Shown here in pieces: positions 36,381 to 47,003 of a DNA stretch of 64,000 bases. The translations under genes were made by a program, and so were the position numbers. The notes under the pieces are model-generated. The model searched no databases and was not told the DNA's origin. It saw only the letters and a program-made list of their open reading frames with translations. Source of the DNA: Takakia lepidozioides (lineage: Eukaryota > Streptophyta > Takakiopsida > Takakiales > Takakiaceae); the NCBI GenBank assembly GCA_030704615.1, contig CM060734.1, forward strand, positions 20,958,001-21,022,000, read 5' to 3'. The stretch's first letter is position 1; each line of letters opens with the position of its first letter.

Positions 36381-38235
36381 ATACTCAGTCAGAACTGAAT
36401 GGCATCGTGCAGAAAACTGTGAGGTCGAAGCCTACAGGATCAGAGGGGAAAGGATCTGGAGATGGGGACGAGTCCGAAAAAGCTCAGAGAATACAGATGA
36501 AGCAGATGAACTCTGAAGTGCACTACCTTGACAAGGTGAAAGAACTCATGTCATTCTAGAAGGTAATACTCTCAGGAGGTTATAAGGGACATGCTCGTAT
36601 CTGGAGGGCGTCTGGACATACCTCTGTGCCGGATGATATCAATGCCTGTTGTGCGTCCACCTCTTTCCATGACATAACAAATTGGAGAGTGATTTTGTGC
36701 ATGATATAGACTTGGTGCACAAGTTTTTTATGTGTCACTGACGGATATAATGGGAAAAGCACATTAGTGTCTCCAGAGATCAGTGATAACTGGGATGAGT
36801 GCTGGAAAGATGCCAATGAGGAGTTCGAGCTGGGCTCATGATGGGACCCACAATTCTGCAACCACATGTTCTACTCTGGGACGGCAACCACCGATTGCTG
36901 GCATGGATGAGATACATTCAGAAACACCATGCGAAAGACAAAGACAAGCATGTTGCTGTGGAGGCAATGGTTTTGGATCCTGGAAACGACATCGCTAGGC
37001 TTCTTACAGCTATGAACGACATGAACAAGTAAGTCATCCAGGAGATTTCATTCCCTCTGTAGTGTCTTATTAATCCTCAAAAAACAGTGTTAAGGAATGC
37101 AATGTTTCCAATGTTTTTGCAGATCGACAGAGAAATCGCATGTGACAACAAGCTTGGTTCACACACTCTTCCGAATTCAGAGGATTGGTCTGATGAAGCT
37201 GGATGATTTTTCGGACAGTACTACCACCCCAATATCATCAAGAAGTGCGAAACAGGAAAGCTGCAGGCACTTGGTATTCTTTGACACGAGAGGCGTTTCT
37301 GGAGTACATGTATGCGGTAAGCCGAGTCTGTACTCTGTTTACTTTTCGAATACATGTTTGTAGTCCCTTCGGAGCTAATCACTACTTGAATCAATGCAGC
37401 AAGAACTGGCAGAGGCAGCTGAGAAGGGAAAATCCGAATATTACCGCACTACACCAGAGAACTAAGGACATCAAAGGTGTGGAAGCTGCTGCAATAAAGA
37501 AGGAGTTTGAAATGCGAAGAACCAAATTGATGTCCGCCTTCGGAAAGCAGCTTAGAATAGTAGATCCTGGACTTGGTCCTGAGTTCCTTCAGCAGATCAA
37601 AACACACTATGACAAGCATGTGCATCCGGAGATGCAGCAGGAGAAATTGCACCGGCTGGCCATATCGATGGTCGACCACAAACAAAAATAAGGTGGCTGG
37701 AGATATGGAACTGAGATCAAACAGTAAAGGACTTGAATCAGTTCCCAAAGAGCACCATACAGCCTGGCACAAAGGTGGAAGGAATCAGTGATTTTTGTGT
37801 TTGATAACTGGCTCCACAAGGCTACATTTTGGAGTCAGGTGTGTATTCAAACATGCTTGTTTTCTTCTCTTCAAGTATGTGATGAGTATCTTATTTGCAA
37901 TTCTGACAAATATACTATTTGCAGCTCGAAAAGCGCGCCGTCATTGTGCTGGATCAGACTTTGAAGGACGTGAACATTTCGATTGTTTCCCCTCCCCAAA
38001 TGTCATTGGAGGCATACATAAGGAAGTGGAGAGGTCTCACCTGGGAGATACTGTTTTTTTTCCGGGAGTTCTCCAAAGATGGTAACATTTTACGGTCCAA
38101 CGACTTTGACAGTCAGTTTGGAGGAGAGTGGGCCATGATGCGAGTTGTGTACAGGTGCAATGTCATACTTGAAACTCTACTGTTTTTTTTGGAAAAAATG
38201 TGGCTTCATATGGATTGCAATCTTAGATCGAGATT

Positions 38236-38958
38236 GAATGTCGTTGACGACATTCACTTCTTTGTCTGAGTCATTCTTAAGCGAGTATATGAATTCACCT
38301 GGTTAGGATCTAAGGGTGCAATTATAGTGTCCCTGATTAGAATTGATAATGTCCTTGAATGGCGTTGACGACATTCACATATGGAGTTGTTGAGAGGTCC
38401 TCAGAGTTATGTAAATTTTTGTAATGTCCATAGAGGTTACAGTGAGGGTTCCTCACTTCATTTTGCTGAATGTCAATGCAGACATTCAGTTGTTCTGCAT
38501 TGTTTTTGCCTCTTGCGAGGAATCTGGAGGCTTGATAAGCTCTGTTATGAGAAATCCAAAGTGAATGTCGTTGACGACATTCACTGCTGTGTCTGTATTA
38601 TTCAACAGCGACAAATTGAATTTACATGGATTGGGAGCTAAGTAATTGGTTTCTTTTTGGTATTTTTGTGAATGGCGTCGACGCCATTCACATACAGTGA
38701 TGTTGTGAGGTCCTCAGTGATATGTTCGTTATGAATGTGCATTGAGTTTTCCTGGAGGGTTCCTTACTCGATTTTTTGATTTCCATCCTGTGATTTTGCT
38801 TCATTTAAGTAATAATTAGGCTTCATTAGTGAATGTCGTTGACGACATTCACTTCTATGTCTGTGTCATTCCTAAACGATAATTTGCATTCACCTGGATT
38901 AGGGTGTATTTACAGTATCATTGAATGGAATGTTTTGAATGGCGTTGACGACATTCAT
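38236..38958. repeat. Array of seven palindromes in one intron of copy 1
   Basis: The intron 38155-39097 holds palindromes at 38236-38255, 38357-38376, 38466-38489, 38561-38584, 38668-38691, 38829-38852 and 38937-38958. The core is AATGTCGTTGACGACATT or AATGGCGTCGACGCCATT. The copy at 38668-38691 is a perfect 24-bp palindrome. Spacing is about 75-160 bases. They are separated by unique AT-rich DNA with some phrases repeated. Confidence 0.85.
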
Positions 38959-41300
38959 ATCTGGAGCAGTAGTGTGGTCCTGAAAGGTCCTTGGAGCAGT
39001 CTCAGAGCCATTTCAATCTATGTTTTTTTCATTCTGTTCTACTTGCATCTTACTCACTGAGCGCTTTTGTGGGTTGGGATTTATCTCCTTTTTTCAGGTA
39101 CACGAAATATGTGCTTATGGAAGGAAATCACCTGAGCGGAATTCCCGACTATCTTGACATGTGGTCGGACCCTGCAAACGATCCAACCATGTATACTGCA
39201 GGGATATTGAAGGACTGGAGTCCTTCTCACTTCAGAGACTGTGGGTGGTACCTTGACTGCCCACCTGAGCACACGACCTTTCAAGAACAGCATATGAAAT
39301 ACTTGAACAATAACGCTGAGATGCTGGCGCCTTTGACTGACGAAGAGTATCAACGAAACATAGCAACATTGGCTGCCAAGGAGCCTGATGCTCAGGGAAC
39401 GCCGCAGAAGGAAAAGAAGGCGGGCCGCAAACCAAAAGACAAGGCTGTTGATGTCATAGCCATCTCACCAGCAAAGCCAAAGGACAAAGACAAGTCCAAA
39501 GAGAAGGAAAAGGACAAGGGAAGGAGAATGAAAAGGAGATGGAGAGTGGGCAGGACTTTACTGCTGGAAGATATACCCGCACTCTTCGGTGCGTGTTCGA
39601 TGCCAAGCCACACGCTTCCCGTTCTGATTCAGCAGGAGAGATGAAAATTGTTAATGAGGGTTGGCTTTCGATGATGCAGAGTCGAAAGAGAGGATACACT
39701 GGGGTGCCATCCCCTACCTGGGACAATATAATCTCATTCCTCAATCTGGTGAGAATTCCAGTTTCTTTCCTTTTTCTCTGAAAGTTTCGTTGGCAGTATT
39801 TCAGTCTCGTTCTTTGAAAACAATCTTGCCATCGTTCTTATAAAAAACATGTCTGTTGCAGGTGAGCACAGGTCCCACCTTCGTGTGCGGTGTGCAGAAA
39901 ACTTATGCGGCCGACATTGTCATTCTTGACATCCCGGATGGCCAGGCTGTGCCAGAAGTTCTTCCAAAGGGCAAGACGCCAGGCTGGAACAAATTCGAGG
40001 ACAACTACTGGAGTTGGGTGTTCGGGTTCTGTAACAACTTCCTCTCTGATGCAGAGACACTTCTGCTTTTTCAGTCATGTGACAATGATAGTCGTCGGGC
40101 ATTGGCATCATACCTCAAGTCTTCAGGGTTTGAAGTTTTGCGCACATGGAATTGTGTGAACAGCCTCTACCTTGTGAAAGGGGGTTTCCTTGGTCAGCTG
40201 GTATGCCGTCTCCCTTCTGCTTGTGCTTTGATCATGAGTTTCAATTTTCTCTGCAGCTCCACTCTAGTAGAATGTGTTATGATCGACACCGATCATCACC
40301 GATTCATGATTTTTTTGTGTCTGAGTTCTGAATAGCCGATGTACACACTTCCACTATAGATTGTGTTTACCACACTAACCTGCTATCTTTGGCAGACGAG
40401 GATGTTCGAGGCGATCTGCCTGCGGAGGATTCGTACCTCAAAGACACCATCCTCCATCCGCAGCTTTGAGATTTCTGACCAGGGTTGTTTCGTCAACCCC
40501 CCCTATGAGCCCCATGTCGATGACATTTTGTACAACTTCATGCAGTCCAGTCAGACTCTGAAGAGACCAGATGGCACTCCCTGGAGAGGTGCAAAGGAAA
40601 AGTCCCCAGCGTTCATGCAAATACTGCTGGAGTCATGCAGCCACCGCTCTGCACGAGTGGTCGATCTTTCTGTGTCCACAGGTTCGTTTTTTCCCTTCCG
40701 AATTGGTTTTCTTTCAACAGTTTCATCTGCTTAAATCCCCCCCTCCAAACTGTTCATGTTCTCCTGTCTGGTGCAGGAGCAACTTACCATGCATGCAAGG
40801 CAGGCGGAAGAAGCCTTTTTGGCATGGAGGGTGATTCTGACCTCTACAACACAGTGCTCCTCCCCCTTTTGTCTGGCTCCACTTCAGGCACACAGACTGA
40901 TCGGATTCAAATTCGAAATGATGACGATCCCGAAGATAAGCAGGTCGACAACGACTTTTCATGTGAGTAAGTGCTAAACCCTCTTTGGGAGTCATACTCA
41001 ATTTCTCGATAACATCAAAGTTACAGTAATAACTTTTTCAGGCTGTCTTTCAGGAAAGGCAGCGGTGGATCTTCAGGAGATACAGTCATTTCTGGCGAGT
41101 CTATTTTCGACAGCCCCCTTTCCAATTTTCTGCTCCCTGTTTATGCCGAAGCAATGGCACTTCACGCGGCCGAGTCCCTATCCCCTGACTTTTTAGTGGC
41201 CAGCCGTAGGTGTATCCAGCGTGGATCCGGTGTTCTAAAATACTTAGACTTAGATGCAGAGGAAGCGGGGATACATTGTACTGACTCTGAGTCAGACTGA

Positions 41301-41867
41301 ACTGTATTCTTTTAATATTCATTTTCATATTATCTGGAAAACGTTGAATCCCCTTCCTCCACCGTAGTTGTTCCTTTAGAACAAATAATAATCACAAAAT
41401 CAACTTTCATTTAAATTGCAATATGTATGAATCCATCTCACAAACCTCCCTGACTCTTCTCATATCCATTGTGCATTCATCTACACTGTATTCATGCGTG
41501 CTCCATTCATGAATTTTTTCCTTTGTACAACATCCATTGTACATTCATCCTCTGTACTCTTTAATCCACCCCACAAACCTTCCACACTCATTTCATATAC
41601 GTTGTGCATTCGTCAAAAGATTTGGTCATGCATCTTCCTGTCATGAATTTTTGTCATTGCTCAACATCCATTATACATTCATCCATTTTACTCTTATCCA
41701 TCCCTCATTCATCCATCTACATTCATTTTTCACACTCATCCATCTGTTTATCATCCAACTGTACATTCATCCATCCTTTATTCAATGCCTTTTATTATGT
41801 CGTCCAGCTTGTTTCCGCGGTAAAGGGTGCCAATCCGCGGGAATACACTCCACTTCTTTCTGGGCGC
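41301..41867. repeat. CATTCATCCA-rich simple repeat at the 3' end of the MULE
   Basis: After the stop codon the sequence turns into loose repeats of CATTCATC, CATCCATT and TACATTCATCC (about 41440-41790). No gene. Confidence 0.6.
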
Positions 41868-41978
41868 GTGGTGACGCGGCCTTCACGTGTGATGACGTGG
41901 AGTGAGCCCCGTGACGTGGCGTGAGCGCAGTTGCGTGAGCGCGCTCACGTGCTCACGTGACCAGGCTCACGCCGAGGC
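41868..41978. repeat. MULE right subterminal repeat cluster
   Basis: GTGACGTGGCGTGAGCGC, TTGCGTGAGCGCGCTCACG and CTCACGTGACCAGGCTCACGCC occur in 110 bases, matching the words at the left end. The end proper is about ten bases further right. Confidence 0.75.
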
Positions 41979-41985
41979 ATCCCTG

Positions 41986-41996
41986 CCATCTACCCA
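41986..41996. repeat. Right 11-bp target-site duplication of the MULE
   Basis: CCATCTACCCA, identical to 30539-30549; it is followed by TGCAGGTTTCT, the continuation of the interrupted PPR-derived repeat. Confidence 0.85.
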
Positions 41997-42640
41997 TGCA
42001 GGTTTCTGGTAGCTATTGATCCACAGGGAATCACAGGTAATGTGGAGCTTGAAATCTGGCCCTCTTAGATGAATCTGGACCCACACTCTATTCCTGCTCC
42101 TTCAGCTATCCATGCCTCTGCACAAATCATGCATTCACCCTTTCCGTGTTGCTAGCAATTGACAATGAAAGCCTAGAATTGTTCTAGGAAACACCCGACT
42201 CAACTTTTCACACTAGTTCCTATGCTCAATTGCATTTGCTACTCTCTATAATCCAACAGGCATTTACCTTTTGCCTCGATTGTCCCACCATTGACTGGGG
42301 TCAGAAAAGTATTCATTCCACAACTCCTGGTCTCCTTGTCTCTGTTACCTGTTTCTGGATACTTTCCTGTTGTCACATTGGCAATATCAGTCAGTCACTC
42401 CAAACTATCAAAGGTTCACTCAACCAACTAACTTGCAGAATTCAACATGAAAATTCAGGGCCGATTCTGATAAGAGGGAAAAACAGGGTGAAATGTGTTG
42501 AAGAAGGTGCCTTCATTAGCAGTACCTGAATTTATCAATTGTGTTGCTGCTGCTGCAACTTCCAGTTGACCATCTACCCATGCAGGTTGCTAGTAGCTAT
42601 TGATTCACAGGGAATCATAAGTAATCTTGTGCCTAAAATC
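41997..42640 (-). repeat. Interrupted repeat continued, plus a second tandem copy
   Basis: 41997-42067 completes the segment broken by the MULE. 42067-42570 is a second copy of 30049-30538, and 42570-42640 starts the next. The period without the insertion is about 575 bases. On the minus strand it carries decayed PPR-upstream coding sequence. Confidence 0.75.
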
Positions 42641-42734
42641 TGGCCACACTCTATCCCTTTGCTGCTTTTTCCCCACACATATGCAGCCATCACAGCCTCC
42701 AAACTATCGGTGGTACCCTTTGCCCATCATTTGC

Positions 42735-44192
42735 TCATAGATCCAAAGCCTCCATCCCATGACCCTGCTGGGCATATCCTGCGATCATCACGTTCCATGA
42801 TACCACATCTTGTGCAGCCATCTTATCAAACAGTGCCTTTGCATCCTCGATGGACCCACATTTGGCATAAAAGTCCACGAGGGTATTGTTCATAATCACA
42901 TCTAGTACAATTCCAGCTTTGGCGATGTCACCATGCACCTCTTTGCCCTTTTCCAGGGCTGCTAGGCTTGCACAAGCATTGCGAACGTACACAAAACATG
43001 ATGTGGTTGCACTTCACCCCTTTCCCCATCAATTGCTCATATGTCTCCAAGGTCTCCATCTCACGCCCCTGCTGTGCATACCCTGCAAGCATCGTGTTCC
43101 ACGACACCACATCTCGTTCAGCCATAGTATTGAACAATCCCTTCGCATCCTCAATGCTCCACATTTGGCATATATGTCCACCAGGGCAGAGTTCAGAATG
43201 ACATTGGGTACAATCCCAGCTTTGACAATGTCACCATGGACCTCTTTGCCCTTTTCCAGGGCTGCCAGGCTTGCAAACGCACACAAGTGTGACGTGGTTG
43301 GGCTTCACCCCTTCGCAGATCATTTGCTCATAGGTCTCCAAAGCCTCCATCCCGCGCCCTTGCTGTGCATATCCTGCAATCATCGCACTCCACAACACCA
43401 CATCTCGTTCAGCCATATTGTCAAACACTCCCTTTGCATGCTCGATGCTCCCACATTTGGCATGCATGTCCACTAGGGTATTGTTCAGGATCACATCTGG
43501 TACGATTCTAGCTCTGACAATGTCGCCATGCACCTCTTTGTCCTTTTGCAGGGCTGTCAGGCTCGCACACGCACTGCAAACGCACACAAACGTGATGTGG
43601 TTGGGCTTCACCCCTTCCCCCATCATTTGCTCATAGGTCTCCAAAGCCTCCATCCCGCGCCCCTACTGTGCATATCCTGGGAGCATCGCACTCCACGACA
43701 CCACATTTCGTTCAGCCATATTGTCGAACACCCCTTTGCATCCTCGATGCACCCACATTTGGCATACATGTCCACCAGGGCAGTATTTAGGATGACATCT
43801 GGTAGGATTCCAGCTCTCACAATGTCGCCATGCACCTCTTTGCCCTTTTCCAGGGCTGCCAGGCTTGCACACGCACTGCAAACGCTCACAAACGTGATGT
43901 GGTTGGGCTTCACCGCTTCCCCCATCATTTGCTCATAGGTCTCCAAAGCATTCCTACCACGCCCATGCTTGGTAAATCCTGCCAACATTATATTCCACGT
44001 GATCAAAGATCGTTGAGGCATTTTGTTGAACACTTGGTGAGCATCCATGATGCTCCCGCACTTAACATACATGTTGACAAGGGTGTTGAGGAGAAAAACA
44101 TTTGGCGTGAATCCACTTTGGATAATGTGAGTGTGCACCTGCTTTCCAACTTCCAGGCCTTTCACCTTGATGCACTTGCAAGAGACAGACAT
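42735..44192 (-). pseudogene. PLS-class PPR protein fragment, four near-identical modules
   Basis: From 44192 downward: KGLEVGKQVHTHIIQSGF, LLNTLVNMYVKCGSIMDAH, MPQRSLITWNIMLAGFTKHG. Then come about four modules of roughly 100 residues, each with ACASLAALEKGKEVHGDI, LVDMYAKCGSIEDA, DVVSWNAMIAGYAQQGR and ALETYEQMMGEGVKPNHIT. These are the P, L and S repeats of plant organelle RNA-editing and processing factors, which bind single-stranded RNA one base per repeat. At DNA level the modules repeat about every 300 bases (phrase near 42953, 43253, 43546, 43849). Frame changes and missing bases (for example near 43145, 43260, 43660, 43740) show a pseudogene. The E/DYW end was not seen. Confidence 0.85.
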
Positions 44193-44212
44193 GCGTTTCT
44201 GAATCTGCTGAA

Positions 44213-45138
44213 ATGCCTCCTTGGTTTAAAGTCTGTAGAGCCTCTTTCAGTCTGCGTGCCTCACAAGGCATCTTCACATGCCCAGAAGTGCCAGAAGAGG
44301 CATTGTGGACTCCCTCTCTTGATCCTCTTCCAGAAGCCGTGGTCTTGGTTGAGGTGCCTGATTTTATCAACTGTGACGTTGCACCTGCTGCCTTTAGTTG
44401 ACCATCTACCCATGCAGGTTTCTTGTAGCTATTGATCCTAGCTAGTGCCTTGTTCTATCAATGTGCTGCTGCCGCTGCTGTTTCCAGTTGACCATCTACC
44501 CACTTGTAGCCGTTGTGCTATTGAAGAAGGTGCCCCCTTTCCTCCATTTTCCAGAGGTCCCAGGCTTGCACACGCTTTTGCAAACACAAACACCCACGCA
44601 TGGTAAATCCTTCCAGCATTGTATTCCATGAGATCAAAGATCGTTGAGGCATTCTGTTGAAAACTTGGTGAGCATTCATGATGCTCCCGCACTTAACATA
44701 CAGGTTGACAAGGGTGTTGAGGAGAAAAATAGTTGGCGTGAGTCCACTTTGGATCATAATGTGAGTGTGCACCTGCTTTCCAGCTTCCAGACCTTTCCTC
44801 TTGATGCACTTAAGCAAGAGACAGACATACTTATCTAAATCTGCTGAAATTCCTCATTGATTTAAAGTCTGTAGAGCCTCATTCAGTCTGCCTACCTCAC
44901 AAAGCATCTTGACATGCCCAGAAGTGCCAGAACAGGCATTGTGGACTCCCTCTCTTGATCCTCTTCCAGAAGCTGTGGTCATGGTTGAGGTGCCTGATTT
45001 GATCATTTGTGTCGCTGCTGCCGCGGCTTCCAATTGACCATCTACCCATGCAGGTTTCTTGTAGCTATCCTTCCACAGGGAATCATAGGTGATCTGGAGC
45101 TTGAAATCCGGCCCGCTTCGATGAATCTCAACCCACAA
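44213..45138 (-). pseudogene. Duplicated PPR N-terminal segments
   Basis: Two direct copies of one N-terminal region are present. 45138-44854 reads RSGPDFKLQITYDSLWKDSY, KKPAWVDGQLEAAAAA, GSREGVHNACSGTSGHVKM and LNEALQTLNQ. It is followed at 44817-44620 by KGLEAGKQVHTHIMIQSGL and CGSIMNAHQVFNRMPQRSL. 44435-44200 repeats the first part ahead of the main PPR array. The front part is probably a targeting and linker region. Breaks in frame show decay. The phrase PAWVDGQ corresponds to the MULE insertion site in the next copy to the left. Confidence 0.7.
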
Positions 45139-46800
45139 TCTATCCCTGCTCCTTCATTCCAGAGCTTCTCCTAGTTTATGTTATCTGTTTTCAATACTTT
45201 CCTGTTGCCACATAGGCAGTAACATGTCAAAATCACTTCAAAACCCCCGGTACCATAGATCCACCAAGAGCTAACTTGCAGAATTCAACATGAAAATTAG
45301 GGACAACTCTGATAACAGGGAAAACAGGCTGAAATGTATTGAAGAGGGTGCCTCCATTACCGCTGCCTGGTTCTATCAACCGAGTCTGATGGGAGGGCAA
45401 AACAGGCTGAAATAGGTCAAAGAAGAAGGTGCCCTCACCACATTGTCCTCGACCTTGTGTCATGACCCATGGAGGATTTGACTGACCATGAACCTAAGAG
45501 AACCTCTTGTGTGTGCTGCTTGTGTCTGTAGTCAGGTAATGTCTGATTGGTCTGTGAGAACCACCACGGTGCAGCTGAGCGGGCAGAAATTGAAGCACGG
45601 CCTGCTAAGACCAAGCTGACTCTTCCAAGAACCTTGTAAACATCAGGAAGGATACCAAAGCACGGTACTAACAGGAGCCAAGAGCCCACATTTGCAAGAT
45701 GGACAAACGATTGCGGTTGTCCCACCATCGTGAAGGATCTTTAAAAACTCATGCCAGCTCTGCTTCGTGCTGCAAATTCAGGGCTGAGTCTAATGAGAGC
45801 GCAAAACAGGCTGAAATAGGTCGAAGAAGAAGGTGCCCTCACCACATTGTCCTCGACCTAAGACCAAGCTGACTCTCCCCAGAACGGCGAGCTCTCAGCC
45901 GAAACCTAGTCCTCGCACACATACCCTAGCGTTTGTCGGGTTGCTTGCTTTTCAGATGCGAAGGTTGCTCCAACTGTGGGCCTCCCATGCATGTTTGCCC
46001 TCCCTCCCGCTCGCTACTCTAAGTCCCAGCCCTCTCTCTCTCCCTCCCGCTCGCTCGCTCTAAGTCCCAACCCTCTGTTCACAGCTACCGGGATGGGCAT
46101 CTTTTTAAAATTAACCTTTTGCAAACCTTACAAGCAACTTTTGCAAAAAAAATTAAACCTTTTGCACTTTGATCTTTAAACCTTTTGCACACTGCAACAA
46201 GTTTTAAAGGTACCATGTACTAGCTCTACCTTGTTTTCATTTTACAATGTTGAATGATTCATATTTATGTCCCTGCACTGATATGGCCACACTTAATTTG
46301 ACTCCCTTCAATCATAATATGAGGACTGTTAAGCTTGCATTGCATTCGGTTTACATTGCAAAGTGCGACGACCACCTCTTCGTCTTTCCGAGGGCAGATT
46401 TCTGAAGTTCATGATTTATTCCATTTGCAGCGGAATATTAACTAAACCCATACACCACAATCAGTGGAAATAATTGCATGGTCCCATTTCACATAGGTGT
46501 GTAACATGCCATGTAAACTAAGCCAACCCCTGCCATGCTCATGGCTGTTTTCACACCGTTCTTGTCTGGGGTGTGGACCACATGTGAGACACCCCACAGT
46601 TAGGGCATATTTAGACCCACACCTTGGCTCAGTCTACAGACCCGTGATAAAAGCCGTGGAATGTGTCAGGTGTGAGATGACATACCCGTGGAAAAAGCCA
46701 GTTTATGTTCTAGTGGATGGAGGTGTGAGGGAAGCGGTCGTGGCAATACGTAAATTCGATGAAGTGTATGATTAGTGATGGGGTAGGAGTAGAGGGTGGA
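45139..46800. other. No gene recognised
   Basis: Contains decayed pieces of the same PPR-flank repeat (to about 45470) and a direct repeat of an AACAGGCTGAAATAGGTC-like phrase near 45405 and 45806. A CTCTCTCTCCCTCCCGCTCG simple repeat lies near 46035. The open frame at 46497-46775 has no recognised motif and may belong to the 3' part of the LINE to the right. Confidence 0.4.
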
Positions 46801-47003
46801 GGGGCGTTGCTGGGAAGTCCCTGAACTAAGAGAATATATGGGCAGAGCCTAGCGGGACATGTGCATGTAGCATGGGGTTGGCACATACAGGGTAGTAGCC
46901 AGGATGGTACTGTATGGTCTGGGGAGACATCTTGGTAAGTGCCAGCATTGATGAGTGAGAACCATTTGGTTTTTTTATGTCGTTGTAATAGTTTGTGGAT
47001 GTG

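Larger units (their letters stand above)
35530..41300 (+). pseudogene. ParB-like / beta-class DNA methyltransferase-like fusion, copy 1
   Basis: Exon 1 (35530-35812) encodes a polar N-terminus with a basic RGKRKAAEGD patch. The ParB/Srx-like part lies at 36393-37028: DIPLCRM near 36615, NWDECWKDANEEFE near 36788 and VLLWDGNHRLLAWMRYI at about 36868 (DGNHR box). Further exons include 37400-37830, 37925-38154, 39098-about 39750 (Lys-rich linker), 39862-40200, 40396-40681 and from 40777. The methyltransferase-like part has DIVILDIPDG (39913-39942, place of motif IV DPPY), KEKSPAFMQILLESC (motif X), then VVDLSVSTG and GGRSLFGMEGD (motif I region). The C-terminus is acidic (DSESD, stop 41298). Frameshifts occur in the ParB part, near 37690, 37790 and 39530. 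It could have modified or merely bound DNA. Confidence 0.72.
30550..41985. mobile_element. Mutator-like transposon carrying a ParB-methyltransferase gene
   Basis: An 11,436-bp element delimited by an 11-bp target duplication inside a PPR-derived repeat. Both ends carry clusters of GACGTGGCGTGAGCG and GTGAGC words in both orientations. Near each tip (within about 15 bases) the sequence GGCGTGAGC points inward, which makes a degenerate terminal inverted repeat. The left gene (31198-34688, -) is a MULE transposase; the right gene (35530-41300, +) is a ParB-like plus methyltransferase-like fusion. They are transcribed divergently from an 841-bp spacer. Both genes have frameshifts, so this copy is probably no longer autonomous. 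Confidence 0.8.

Noticed and set aside
38236-38958. Regularly spaced palindromes as a CRISPR array
   Set aside because: Spacing is uneven, units differ, the context is a eukaryotic intron and no cas genes exist.
41537-41924. His/Ser-rich frames after the methyltransferase-like gene
   Set aside because: They arise from the CATTCATCCA simple repeat.
46497-46775. 92-codon plus-strand frame as a gene
   Set aside because: No recognisable motif and it lies in the presumed 3' region of the LINE.
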